This document shows positions 33,684 to 42,147 of a stretch of 64,000 bases of DNA, in pieces (the first letter of the stretch is position 1; the number at the start of each line of letters is the position of its first letter). Below the pieces are notes generated by a model. The model did not search any database. It was not told where the DNA came from and was given only the letters and a program-made list of their open reading frames with translations. Source of the DNA: Ardenticatenaceae bacterium (GTDB lineage Bacteria > Chloroflexota > Anaerolineae > Promineifilales > Promineifilaceae). Made by a program: the position numbers and the translations under genes. Location of the stretch: the NCBI GenBank assembly GCA_020634415.1, contig JACKBT010000025.1, forward strand, positions 1-64,000, in the 5' to 3' direction.

Positions 33684-34856
33684 ATGCGCAAAATAGCACC
33701 ATATTGGCCCATTATTGCCCTGCTGCTGCTTGGTCTCCTGGCGCTTTACATCTACCATCTTTTGACGGGTTTCACTCCCAACCGGGTGATTTTTCAGATT
33801 CCGGTGGCGGAATTTGATATTTACTGGTATGCCATTTGCATTGTGGGGGGGATTTCGTTGGGGGCTTATGTGGTGGCGCAGTTGGCGGAGGAGCGTATGA
33901 AGGCGCTGCTGGTGGCGGAGGTGGACGCGGGGGTGCGGGAACGGCCGTTAACCAGCCTCAATCTCCCTGAAGAAATCAGCCTCACCCTCACCCGGCAAAA
34001 TATCCACACAGTTGGCGATTTGCTGCTTAAGTGGGGCCAAAATCAACGCTATTTGGGGTTGAATCAAGAGGGTCTGGATGTGGTGCAGGCGGCATTGACC
34101 GATGAACCTGATGTGGCTGAGAGCTGGGTGCAGGCCCCACCCTGGCACATCTGGAGTCCTGACCATGTGTGGAGCGGCATTAGCTGGTGTTTGGTGTTGG
34201 GTATTGTGGGGGCGCGGCTGTACCATGTGCTGACTCCCTCACCCAGTATGGCGGCGTTGGGTATTGAATCGCCGCTTGACTACTTTCGCAATCCGGCGCA
34301 GTTGATTAATTTACGTAATGGCGGTTTGGGCATTTATGGGGGCATGGCTGGCGGTCTGTTGGGGCTGTTTATCTACTCGCGCCGCCAGCGCATTCCCATG
34401 TTGGGTTGGGCCGATTTGTGTGCGATTGGGGTGGCGTTGGGGCAGGTGTTTGGGCGTTGGGGCAACTTTTTTAACCAGGAGTTATACGGCCGTCCCACCA
34501 ACGTCTTTTGGGCTGTGCGCATTGAACCACTTTACCGCCTGCCTGCTTACAGTGAGTTTGAGCGTTTTCATCCGGCGTTTTTGTATGAATCGCTGTGGAG
34601 TTTGCTGACGTTTGCCGTGCTTTTTACGCTGCTGCGCCGCCGCCGTTTGTTGACGGGGGATTTGCTGGCGGCGTATTTGATTTTTTACGCTATCGGCCGT
34701 TCACTGTTGGAACTGGTGCGGTTGGACAGCCGCACGGTGATGTTGGGTGGCCTGGAATTGAACATTGCCATTGCTACGCTGGTTTCTCTGGTGGTGGCGG
34801 TGGTGATGGCAGTCTGGTTAGTACTCAAGCACCAATTGGGGAAACGGCCGTCATAA
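33684..34856 (+). CDS. lgt: Prolipoprotein diacylglyceryl transferase with inserted alpha-CTD-like domain
   Basis: Transfers diacylglycerol from phosphatidylglycerol to the lipobox cysteine of prolipoproteins. 390 aa, against roughly 270-290 for the usual enzyme. Catalytic features are present: GQVFGRWGNFFNQELYGRP, RNGGLGIYGGMAGG and HPAFLYESLW. The extra length is a soluble block at about residues 87-140, between the first conserved helices. It looks like the C-terminal domain of the RNA polymerase alpha subunit (RPLTSLNLPEEISLTL, NIHTVGDLLLKW, LGLNQEGLDVVQAAL). The start is uncertain: the ATG at 33684 is chosen because it begins the first helix, but no Shine-Dalgarno is visible. Confidence 0.9.
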   Translation: MRKIAPYWPIIALLLLGLLALYIYHLLTGFTPNRVIFQIPVAEFDIYWYAICIVGGISLGAYVVAQLAEERMKALLVAEVDAGVRERPLTSLNLPEEISLTLTRQNIHTVGDLLLKWGQNQRYLGLNQEGLDVVQAALTDEPDVAESWVQAPPWHIWSPDHVWSGISWCLVLGIVGARLYHVLTPSPSMAALGIESPLDYFRNPAQLINLRNGGLGIYGGMAGGLLGLFIYSRRQRIPMLGWADLCAIGVALGQVFGRWGNFFNQELYGRPTNVFWAVRIEPLYRLPAYSEFERFHPAFLYESLWSLLTFAVLFTLLRRRRLLTGDLLAAYLIFYAIGRSLLELVRLDSRTVMLGGLELNIAIATLVSLVVAVVMAVWLVLKHQLGKRPS

Positions 34857-34909
34857 ACAACATCTAGCTGGTGTTCAACGGGTGTAGGAAGAGTCGTGGA
34901 GACAACAAT

Positions 34910-35839
34910 ATGATAACAACTGAAAATTTGGGTAAGAGCTTTGACGATTTCGAGGCTGTACGCGATCTCAACATACAAGTGGCTCAGGGTGAACTGCTGG
35001 CTTTGTTGGGGCCAAATGGCGCGGGCAAGACGACGACGGTGCGGATGCTCGGCTCCATCCTCAAGCCCTCCGTCGGTTCGGCGGCGGTGAATGGCTATGA
35101 TGTGGTGACGCAGGCGGACAAGGTGCGCCGCTCGATTGGCATGTTGACGGAGCAGCCTGGGCTTTATTTGCGGATGAGTGGGTTGGAGTATTTGCTGTTT
35201 TACGGCCGTTTATACGGCATGTCCGACAACGACATCAAGCAGCGGGGGCTGGCCTTGTTTGATCGCTTCAATATGCCCAATACGGCCGACCGTCGTTTGG
35301 GGCAATATTCCAAAGGGATGCGGCAAAAAGTGGGGCTGATCCGCTCCATGCTGCACAATCCGGCCGTGCTGCTGTTGGATGAGCCAACCTCCGCGATGGA
35401 TCCGCACAGTGCCAAACTGGTGCGCGATGCCATCCGCGAAATGCGCGATGGCAAACGCTCGGTCATCCTTTGCACCCACAATTTGGCCGAAGCCGAACTG
35501 CTGGCAGACCGCATTGCCATCATCCGGCAGGGGCGCATTGTGGCCGAAGGCAAAACGGCCGAACTTAAACAAAAGCTGCTGGGCCAACCGCGCCTGGAAG
35601 TCCGCGTAGACCGCAGCCTGAACGGGCAGATACAGGAGATAGAAAGCCTGGTGACGGTGGAGTCGGTCATAGACAATGTGATTCGCTACCGAACCGAGCA
35701 GCCCGATGTGACCAACCCGATGCTGGTGCGCTGCCTGAATGATTTGGGTCTAGGCATTATTGCTCTGCAAGAAGTCTCGCAAACCTTAGAAGAGGTCTAT
35801 TTGCGAGTTATAGCCGATGGGGATGCTATTCGTAATTGA
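34910..35839 (+). CDS. ABC transporter ATP-binding protein
   Basis: A 309-aa ATPase of the ABC-2/NatA type that powers the permease encoded next. Motifs: Walker A GPNGAGKTT, Q-loop region GMLTEQPGLYLRMSG, signature YSKGMRQKVGLIRSM, Walker B VLLLDEPTSAMDP and switch His in ILCTHNLAEAE. The C-terminal 80 residues form a small accessory domain. GGAG eight bases upstream selects the ATG at 34910. The stop codon lies inside a TAATTG array. Confidence 0.92.
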   Translation: MITTENLGKSFDDFEAVRDLNIQVAQGELLALLGPNGAGKTTTVRMLGSILKPSVGSAAVNGYDVVTQADKVRRSIGMLTEQPGLYLRMSGLEYLLFYGRLYGMSDNDIKQRGLALFDRFNMPNTADRRLGQYSKGMRQKVGLIRSMLHNPAVLLLDEPTSAMDPHSAKLVRDAIREMRDGKRSVILCTHNLAEAELLADRIAIIRQGRIVAEGKTAELKQKLLGQPRLEVRVDRSLNGQIQEIESLVTVESVIDNVIRYRTEQPDVTNPMLVRCLNDLGLGIIALQEVSQTLEEVYLRVIADGDAIRN

Positions 35840-35870
35840 GTAATTGGGTAATTGCGCAATTATGCAATTA
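35832..35870. repeat. Intercistronic array, TAATTGGG word class
   Basis: Units GTAATTGAG, TAATTGGG, TAATTGCG and complementary CAATTATGCAATTA. It supplies the TGA of the ATPase gene and fills the gap to the permease gene. Confidence 0.8.
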
Positions 35871-35882
35871 ACACTGAGAAAA

Positions 35883-37346
35883 ATGACTGTATTCACCAAA
35901 CAATTCCCTGTAACCAAACATGATGTGTATATGGCTCTCGTGGTCACACGACGGGAGGTGAAGGATGCTTTCCGTGATTGGCGCATCGTGATTCCGATTA
36001 TTTTGTTAACGGCCGCTTTCCCCGGCATTATGAACTTCACGGCGCGGCGGCTTTTAAGTTTTGTGGAGGATTTTGGGGCCGAGATTATTGCCAACCAACT
36101 GATTCCTTTTTTGCTGTTGGTGGTGGGCTTTTTCCCCATCTCCTTCTCGCTGATTGTGGCTTTGGAAACCTTTGTGGGGGAAAAGGAGCGCAAGAGTTTG
36201 GAGCCGCTGCTGGCAACGCCTGTTACCAATACACAATTGTATGTGGGTAAGATGCTGGCTTCGCTGATTCCGCCAATTTGCGCCAGCTATTTGGGCATGA
36301 CTTTGTATCTGGTGTCGCTTTATTTTAGTGTGGGCTGGCTGCCTTCGCTGCCGACGCTGGTGCAGACGGTGCTCATCTCGACGATGCAGGGGGTGATTAT
36401 GGTGGCGGCGGCGGTGGTGGTTTCCAGCCAGACGACGAGTGTGCGGGCGGCGAATCTGTTAGCCAGTTTTATTATTGTGCCCATTGCGCTGCTGCTGCCG
36501 TCGGAGGCGGTGGCGATGTTTTGGGGGAATCATGTGGGGCTGTGGTGGCTGATTGTGGCGCTGGCGGTAACGGCCGTTGTCTTTATTCGCATGGGTATTC
36601 AAATCTTCAACCGTGAGGAGTTGATGGGGCGCGATATTGACCAGATTCGGGTGGGCTGGATGTGGCAGCAGTTTTGGGATAGGTTTAGCGGGCGGGCGGA
36701 GAATAACGGCCGTTATCCCCATCCGCTGTTGTGGTATCGGCAGACAGTCGGCCGTTTACGTTTGTTGGGCAAACCCATCCTCATTTTGGTTGTCGCTTTA
36801 ATTGCCACCGTCATCTTCACCACTTACCTGGCACGGGTCTACCAACTGCCGCCACAAATTAAGGCCGAACTGACCGGCGACAATATGTTGCAAAACTTGA
36901 ATGACATCCAGGTTTTCGCCAATGTCCTGCCGCCGCTTATTTTCGTCCAAAATATTCGGGCAGTAGCCTTGTGGACGTTGTTGGGGGTGTTTACTTTTGG
37001 CGTACTGGGCATGTTGGTCTTCCTGCTGCCCTGGGGGCTGATCACCTATGTTGCTGTGCAGTTTGCTCTGGCGGGGCAAAACCCCTGGCAATTTTTGTTG
37101 GGAACGATTGTGCCTCACGCCGTCATTGAACTGCCCGCCTTGCTCATTGCCGCCGCGGCTTCGCTGCGCTGGCACACCACCATCATCTCGCCGCCGCCCA
37201 ACCGCACCGTCAGTGAAGCCTTTTTGGCTGCTGCTGGCGATTTCTTCCGCTTGTTTGTGGGGGTTGTCATCCCGTTGCTGTTGGTGGCTGCTTTTGTGGA
37301 GGGGCTGGTGACACCGCAGGTGCTGCTGCGAGTGTATGGTGGTTAA
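35883..37346 (+). CDS. ABC-2 type permease fused to SpoIIM-like domain
   Basis: A 487-aa membrane protein. Residues about 1-275 form an ABC-2 permease with the usual helices and the EKERKSLEPLLATPVTN loop. Residues about 290-487 resemble SpoIIM/DUF95: a helix, a long extracytoplasmic loop, then NIRAVALWTLLGVFTFGVLG, PHAVIELPALLIAAAASL and LLLVAAFVEGLVTPQVL. The Pro-His-x2-(I/V)-Glu-(L/I) and Ala-x2-Glu-Gly motifs are typical of that family. In other bacteria SpoIIM is often a neighbour of ABC-2 genes. Start at 35883 (GAGAAAA upstream); two upstream starts lie in the repeat array. Confidence 0.82.
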   Translation: MTVFTKQFPVTKHDVYMALVVTRREVKDAFRDWRIVIPIILLTAAFPGIMNFTARRLLSFVEDFGAEIIANQLIPFLLLVVGFFPISFSLIVALETFVGEKERKSLEPLLATPVTNTQLYVGKMLASLIPPICASYLGMTLYLVSLYFSVGWLPSLPTLVQTVLISTMQGVIMVAAAVVVSSQTTSVRAANLLASFIIVPIALLLPSEAVAMFWGNHVGLWWLIVALAVTAVVFIRMGIQIFNREELMGRDIDQIRVGWMWQQFWDRFSGRAENNGRYPHPLLWYRQTVGRLRLLGKPILILVVALIATVIFTTYLARVYQLPPQIKAELTGDNMLQNLNDIQVFANVLPPLIFVQNIRAVALWTLLGVFTFGVLGMLVFLLPWGLITYVAVQFALAGQNPWQFLLGTIVPHAVIELPALLIAAAASLRWHTTIISPPPNRTVSEAFLAAAGDFFRLFVGVVIPLLLVAAFVEGLVTPQVLLRVYGG

Positions 37347-37350
37347 TATG

Positions 37351-37386
37351 AAAGAGGCGAACTTTTAACAAGTTCGCCTCTTTTTG
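37351..37386. terminator. Bidirectional intrinsic terminator
   Basis: AAAGAGGCGAACTT, short loop, AAGTTCGCCTC, then TTTTT. It lies between the convergent permease and cytochrome genes. Confidence 0.9.
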
Positions 37387-38280
37387 TTATTGATTGTCCG
37401 GTAGAGCTGCTGTGCTTTGCAGATAAAGCCAAATGGCTTGCAATTCTGCATCGGTCATGTTGCCGTAACTGCGCCAGGGCATTTCATCGTTAACGGCCGT
37501 TCCCGTTGGTTTCGTCCCCTCTCTAAAAATCCGCATAAAATCCTCTTCCGCCCAGGCGCGTAATTCACCGCCGGGAGTCAGGTTCGGGCCAAGCGGTGAG
37601 CCGTTGGGGTCTGTATTGCCCGCCAGATTATCCGCATGGCACTCGCGGCAGGCCCCTATGTTGACCAGGTATTCACCATAGGCAGTGGTCACACCCTCGG
37701 CTGGCTTCACCGTTCCCATATTGGCATGGTCAATCCGGGCTACCGGCAGGGTGTTGTAGCCCAATACCCCAAAAATGATGGTGCCGGGGAATATAATGTC
37801 GCGTTCGCCCAGTTCATTATCCACCGGCGGCACAGATTTGAGGTAGGCGATGAGTGCGCCTAAATCTTCATCGTTCATGGTGGCGAAGTGGTTGGAGGGC
37901 ATGATGGCTAGAGAACGGCCGTCTCCGCCCACACCGTGCCGAATCGCCCGTTCCCAGTCCGCATCGGTATATGTGCTGCCCACGCCGCCAGCCCCAGCCG
38001 TCAGGTTGGGGGCCGTGACATAGCCAATCGGTGCTTCATCAATGAACACAGTTCCCTCGAAGTTTGCGCCGTGACATTCGGCGCAGGGAATGACTGCCTG
38101 GGCCAGGTGTTCACCCCAGGCCAGGGATTCAGCATCGGTGGGAATGGTGACGGGGCTGGCCGCCACCTCTGGTGCGTTCGCCAACCGCGAACTGCCCACA
38201 AAATGCAGCACAGCCACCACAATGGCGAGTATGCCAATTAGACCAACCAAAATTAAACCAATTCGTTTCAAAATCTTCAT
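37387..38280 (-). CDS. Membrane-anchored dihaem cytochrome c
   Basis: A 297-aa electron-transfer protein held in the membrane by an N-terminal helix (residues about 7-28). Two cytochrome c domains carry CAECH and CRECH haem sites. Candidate axial methionines are in LAIMPSNHFATMND and in DEMPWRSYGNMTD. It sits alone between convergent and divergent genes; its redox partner is unknown. GGAGG precedes the ATG and an upstream hairpin may be regulatory. Confidence 0.92.
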   Translation of the reverse strand: MKILKRIGLILVGLIGILAIVVAVLHFVGSSRLANAPEVAASPVTIPTDAESLAWGEHLAQAVIPCAECHGANFEGTVFIDEAPIGYVTAPNLTAGAGGVGSTYTDADWERAIRHGVGGDGRSLAIMPSNHFATMNDEDLGALIAYLKSVPPVDNELGERDIIFPGTIIFGVLGYNTLPVARIDHANMGTVKPAEGVTTAYGEYLVNIGACRECHADNLAGNTDPNGSPLGPNLTPGGELRAWAEEDFMRIFREGTKPTGTAVNDEMPWRSYGNMTDAELQAIWLYLQSTAALPDNQ

Positions 38281-38297
38281 GTAATAGCCTCCTTATA

Positions 38298-38328
38298 GAG
38301 TGATTTACTGTATTGTAGTAAATAACTC
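38298..38328. promoter_or_regulatory. Inverted repeat in divergent promoter region
   Basis: Arms GAGTGATTTACT and AGTAAATAACTC around GTATTGT, 18 bases upstream of the cytochrome c start. It could be an operator or a leader hairpin. Confidence 0.45.
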
Positions 38329-38487
38329 TTTAGAAACTCTTTATTTATGTGCCTGCTGTTCTGGCAAATTTGGCTTGGTGCCAAAAACTTCAGATTGTAC
38401 AGTGAGGGCTGTTTGGATAATATTTGCGCGTATAAGGGATGTGTGGCGGGTTGGGCTAACCCGCCAATCATCACCAGGACGGTTTGT

Positions 38488-39096
38488 ATGCCGCAAACGA
38501 TTCAAGTTTTGCCTGGTTCAGATAGCCAAATGCGCTTCCCTGAACGGTGTGTTGCCTGTGGTGCCGCTAAAGAGACAGAGTCCAATTTGGTTATCAACCG
38601 GTTGGTGATGCGGGGACAGAAACAGGAGCAGGTCTCCTTAAAATATGCCGTTCCCCACTGCGATCCGTGTGCCCGCAGCACCAAAGCTGTCTTTTTGGCG
38701 GGTTTTATCCCGTTGATGTTGGGCTTTGTGCTGCTGGGTGGGGCGGCTTTTGTGGTGGTGACTTTTTATGCCAGTTGGCTGGGTCTGGATGAGATGGCTC
38801 AGCCGAGTACTTTTGCCTCATGGGTGTTGGGGGGAGCGGCGGGGTTGGTGGTTGGTTTGGTGGCTGGGTTTTTGTGTGAGTTGTTGGCGCGGGTGGTTTT
38901 GCTGCCGGTTTACGGCCGTTCTCTCTACCAGGCTCCGCTTCTTACCACCCAATTCCTGAGTGATGCCGACTATGTGGCCGGTTTAACGGCCAAGCTCGAC
39001 AAAGAGGCTAAACATCTCACGCTCATTTTTGCTAATGATGAAGTGGCGAAGGAATTTCTGGCTTTGAATAAGACGGCCGTTTCCCTACAGCATTAA
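38488..39096 (+). CDS. Membrane protein with paired CxxC motifs
   Basis: A 202-aa protein I do not recognise as a named family. An N-terminal cytoplasmic part carries RCVACGAAKE and HCDPCARST, two Cys-x2-Cys pairs that could bind zinc. Two or more transmembrane helices follow (about residues 65-95 and 110-140), then a soluble C-terminal tail. The frame opens at 38347, but the first 47 residues lack protein character; the ATG at 38488 has AGGA upstream. Confidence 0.65.
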   Translation: MPQTIQVLPGSDSQMRFPERCVACGAAKETESNLVINRLVMRGQKQEQVSLKYAVPHCDPCARSTKAVFLAGFIPLMLGFVLLGGAAFVVVTFYASWLGLDEMAQPSTFASWVLGGAAGLVVGLVAGFLCELLARVVLLPVYGRSLYQAPLLTTQFLSDADYVAGLTAKLDKEAKHLTLIFANDEVAKEFLALNKTAVSLQH

Positions 39097-39121
39097 AGCA
39101 TAAACGGGTCGGGCGCAGGGT

Positions 39122-39811
39122 TTAACGCCAGGGGGTAATGCCTGCCAACTGTTGGGCGCGGGTGCGGGCGGCGTGCAAAACGGCCGTTACTTGCGTCATT
39201 AACGCCTCACTATCATCATCTTTGTGGGCGAGAATAGGTGTGCCAAACACCATATGACATTGAGCAAAGGGGTAAGGCACCAGGTAATGATCCCAGCGCT
39301 GGCGTTGGTAGGCCTGGCGCGTCCAGATGCCTAAGGGCAGGATAATGGCTTCGGCTTTCTGGGCCAGATAGATGACCCCTGGTTTGGGCTGGTAAGCAGG
39401 CCCATCCGGCCCATCGGGGGCAATTAAAGAGTCGTGCCCTTCCTTCATGGCTTTGATGACGCGCAGGGTGGCTCGGCCCGCAGCGACGGGGTTGCCCTGC
39501 ATGTCTACGGCATGGGTTTTTACGCCGATGCGGGAACCCAGCCGCCCCAATATATCGTGCCGTTCGTCGCCGACGGCTACGAGAGTGAATTTGGCTGGCT
39601 CGAAGAAGCGGTGGCCGTACATGAATAGGAGGGCTATCTGGCCGTGCCATAGGGCGAAGAGGATGGGACGGCCGTTTTCCCTGGCGGCCTGCAAATTGGC
39701 TGCTCCCTCGACCTGCCAGCGGGCGGTTTTCATGGTAAGCCAGTGATATTGATAAACGAGTTCGCCTTCGAGGGTGCGCCAGAAGGTGGCAAGATTTGCA
39801 GACAGGTTCAT
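39122..39811 (-). CDS. Lysophospholipid acyltransferase family protein, copy 1
   Basis: A 229-aa acyltransferase of the DUF374/LPLAT type. Motifs: PILFALWHGQIALLFM (catalytic His in the WHG motif) and LIAPDGPDGPAYQPKPG (acceptor-binding Asp-Gly-Pro motif). It probably acylates a glycerophosphate or lysolipid at the inner membrane. No Shine-Dalgarno: the ATG directly follows an ATACACCA array. A diverged paralogue lies immediately upstream. Confidence 0.85.
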   Translation of the reverse strand: MNLSANLATFWRTLEGELVYQYHWLTMKTARWQVEGAANLQAARENGRPILFALWHGQIALLFMYGHRFFEPAKFTLVAVGDERHDILGRLGSRIGVKTHAVDMQGNPVAAGRATLRVIKAMKEGHDSLIAPDGPDGPAYQPKPGVIYLAQKAEAIILPLGIWTRQAYQRQRWDHYLVPYPFAQCHMVFGTPILAHKDDDSEALMTQVTAVLHAARTRAQQLAGITPWR

Positions 39812-39813
39812 AG

Positions 39814-39850
39814 TTGGTGTATTGGTGTATTGGTGTATTCGATCAATGCA
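39814..39850. repeat. Intercistronic array, GGTGTATT word class
   Basis: Three perfect tandem copies of TTGGTGTA, then a short CAATGCAC half. Read on the coding strand, the ATACACCA units run into the ATG at 39811 with only three or four bases between. Confidence 0.85.
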
Positions 39851-40516
39851 CTATTTTTCATAGTAATTGGCGGCGGCCTGGAGTGTGACCTGGTTGAGTG
39901 TTTGGGTGAGGGTGTGGTTAACGGCCGTTAAATCTGCCCCCTTCTCTACTGTTATAGGCTCTCCCACTTCTAGGGCAATGCGGCTAAAAGGGTAGGGGAT
40001 GGTATAGCGGTCCCAGCGGTTGAGGGCGTAGCTGTGCCGGGCATAAGCGCCCACCGGCACAATGAGCGCCCCAGCTTTTTGGGCAATATAGGTCAGGCCG
40101 GGCTTCATCACATAAGAAGGGCCAAATGGGCCGTCGGGGGTGATGTAACAATATTGACCAACTTTGACTTGCTTGACCAACTGTGACAGTTTGCGGGCGG
40201 TGGCCATAGACGCATCGCCTTCTAAATTCATGGGGAAGGGCTGGGCACCCAACTTGGTGGCGAAGATGACGAGGGTGTTGCCGCGCCAGTCGTCGGGCAG
40301 AATGAGGACGATGCGGCTTAAGTCGAGGCGGGTGCGGAACATGCCCACCAGCATCATGGTCATGCCATGCCAGGCAGCGAAGATGAGGGGACGGCCGTTG
40401 TCCAATGCACTTTGCAAATACGCCTCTCCGTTCAGTTGAAAACGAGCCGTAGCACTCGTTAACCGCGCCAACTGATACAGCGCATTGCCACCTACTCTAT
40501 CACCCCAACTGCTCAT
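39851..40516 (-). CDS. Lysophospholipid acyltransferase family protein, copy 2
   Basis: A 221-aa paralogue of the downstream gene with the same motifs: PLIFAAWHGMTMMLV and YITPDGPFGPSYVMKPG. Overall layout and spacing are the same; the N-terminal helices differ. Its start overlaps the pssA stop by four bases, so it is translated with the phospholipid genes. Specificity is unknown. Confidence 0.85.
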   Translation of the reverse strand: MSSWGDRVGGNALYQLARLTSATARFQLNGEAYLQSALDNGRPLIFAAWHGMTMMLVGMFRTRLDLSRIVLILPDDWRGNTLVIFATKLGAQPFPMNLEGDASMATARKLSQLVKQVKVGQYCYITPDGPFGPSYVMKPGLTYIAQKAGALIVPVGAYARHSYALNRWDRYTIPYPFSRIALEVGEPITVEKGADLTAVNHTLTQTLNQVTLQAAANYYEK

Positions 40517-41211
40517 TTTCGGCTTTTGTACCCCGCTCGCGCCAATGAAACGCCCAGGTAAACGTTGTTCCAGAAAAACCAGGCATTAAACAGCGTAAAT
40601 TGATAAATGGTAATGGCAAACAAGGCAATCAGCACCATGTTGCGCTTGCGGCCGGAAAAAACCCAAAAGAAGGAAGGAAATGCCACTTTGCTTACCATGA
40701 GAATGGCGATGATGAGCAAGAAGGGGATGTAGAGAATGTCTGGTATCTCGATGAGGGGGAAGGCCAAATCGGAGAGGACGGCCAGGGCGATGGACGCGCC
40801 GCCAGAGGAGATGGTGAGACCCACGGAGTCTTTGTCGCCAGATTCTTTGGGGGGCAGCAGGTTAAACCGGGCCAGGCGAAAGGCCCCGGCCAAAGCCACG
40901 AAGAGGCACACAGGCCAAACCCACACCATCGGCACACCTTCGGCTTCAATGTGCTTAAAGGCTAAGACGGTGGGGGCAACCCCCAAGCTCACCATGTCCA
41001 CCAGTGAATCGAGCTGCAAGCCAAACTCGGAGCCAGCTTTTAGGACGCGGGCGGAGTAGCCATCAAATAGGTCGAGGACGAAGCTGGTTAGGATGAGTGC
41101 GCCGGCGGGCACGAAGTTGCCGTTGGCGGAGAGTAGAATGGAGATGAGGCCGCAAGTAAGTGATAGGAAGGTGATGCCATTGGGAATGAGATAACGGTAT
41201 TTGCTGTTCAT
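40513..41211 (-). CDS. pssA: CDP-diacylglycerol-serine O-phosphatidyltransferase
   Basis: Makes phosphatidylserine from CDP-diacylglycerol and serine in the membrane. 232 aa with about seven helices. The CDP-alcohol motif is complete (LDLFDGYSARVLKAGSEFGL, then QLDSLVDMVS). Its place directly downstream of psd (2-base gap) defines it as PssA rather than another CDP-alcohol enzyme. Confidence 0.93.
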   Translation of the reverse strand: MNSKYRYLIPNGITFLSLTCGLISILLSANGNFVPAGALILTSFVLDLFDGYSARVLKAGSEFGLQLDSLVDMVSLGVAPTVLAFKHIEAEGVPMVWVWPVCLFVALAGAFRLARFNLLPPKESGDKDSVGLTISSGGASIALAVLSDLAFPLIEIPDILYIPFLLIIAILMVSKVAFPSFFWVFSGRKRNMVLIALFAITIYQFTLFNAWFFWNNVYLGVSLARAGYKSRK

Positions 41212-41213
41212 GG

Positions 41214-41930
41214 TTAAGAAGTAATGATGTCATTGCGCAATGACGTAATTTGTCTTAATTGGGCGATGGGTGTCAGGCCACCGTATACTTTGTCGCCTAC
41301 GGCAACAAGTAGTTGGGCATCGGGTGGCAGGAACAGGTCGAGACGGGAGCTGAATTTGATGAGGCCGAAGCGTTGGCCTGTGGTCACGGTGTCGCCGGGC
41401 TGCATCATGTTGACGCAGCGGCGGGCCAGGATGCCAGCGATTTGTTTGATGAGAATACGGCCGTATTCCCCCTCAATCACCATCGCAATATACTCATTCA
41501 CATCAGAAGCTTCTGGGCGGAAGGCTTGCAGGAATTTGCCTGGTTGGTGCTGCACCAGCGTAACTTGGCCGCTGAGGGGTACGCGCTGAATATGCACGTC
41601 GGTGATGTCTAAAAACATGCTGATGCGGATTACGTCTGTCTGGAGGTAACGTGCTTCACGTTCGCGCACAATCTCTACTACTTCGCCATCGCCAGGGCCA
41701 ATGACACAGCCTGGTTGGTTGATGACTTGCCGGTTGGGGTCGCGGAAAAAGTAGAGGATAAGCAGCCAGAGGCAGGTCATGAGGAAGAGAAAAATGCCTG
41801 TGGGCCAATTGCTGAACTGGAGCCAGAGAATGATTGCCAGAAGTTGGGCTATGGACACGACGAGAATGGTGCTGCCACCCCCTTCGGCGAAGGGCCAGGT
41901 GCGATCTTGACCATATTGTTGGGAACTCAT
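41214..41930 (-). CDS. psd: Phosphatidylserine decarboxylase, short form
   Basis: Decarboxylates phosphatidylserine to phosphatidylethanolamine. 238 aa, short (type II) form with N-terminal membrane helices and the motifs YFFRDPNR, GPGDGEVV and MFLDITDVHIQRVP. The self-cleavage site, usually Phe-Gly-Ser-Arg, here reads Phe-Ser-Ser-Arg (KFSSRLDLFLPP). The serine that forms the pyruvoyl group is present but the preceding glycine is replaced. The start abuts an AGTTCC array and codons 2-3 continue that word. Confidence 0.92.
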   Translation of the reverse strand: MSSQQYGQDRTWPFAEGGGSTILVVSIAQLLAIILWLQFSNWPTGIFLFLMTCLWLLILYFFRDPNRQVINQPGCVIGPGDGEVVEIVREREARYLQTDVIRISMFLDITDVHIQRVPLSGQVTLVQHQPGKFLQAFRPEASDVNEYIAMVIEGEYGRILIKQIAGILARRCVNMMQPGDTVTTGQRFGLIKFSSRLDLFLPPDAQLLVAVGDKVYGGLTPIAQLRQITSLRNDIITS

Positions 41931-41970
41931 AGGAACTTTTTAGGAACTTGGGGGAACTCGTGGGAACTTG
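41931..41970. repeat. Leader array of AGTTCC words before psd
   Basis: On the coding strand: AAGTTCC, AGTTCCC, AAGTTCC, AGTTCCT, then ATG. The first codons after the ATG again read AGTTCC. There is no Shine-Dalgarno. Confidence 0.75.
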
Positions 41971-41992
41971 AGTTGTTCTTGGGGTGGCCCCT

Positions 41993-42022
41993 GCAATCTC
42001 CAATCTCCAATCTCTAATCTCC
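41993..42022. repeat. Array of AATCTCC words (GGAGATT class)
   Basis: Four direct copies of CAATCTCC/TAATCTCC on the plus strand; the opposite half is missing. It lies in the leader of psd. Confidence 0.8.
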
Positions 42023-42091
42023 GTTTCGTGGGGCATTGTAACATTGCCCCGATCCTCTGACAAGGAAGCGGAGGGGTTGGCAAAATAAAAA

Positions 42092-42116
42092 GCCCCTGCG
42101 CTGTGCAGGGGCTTTA
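42092..42116 (-). terminator. Intrinsic terminator after the 49-aa genes
   Basis: Stem GCCCCTGC with complement around GCTGT. On the minus strand the stem is followed by TTTTTATTTT. It ends the transcript of the two small paralogues before psd. Confidence 0.85.
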
Positions 42117-42147
42117 TTGCGGTATTAATTTGTAAGCGGACATTGTT

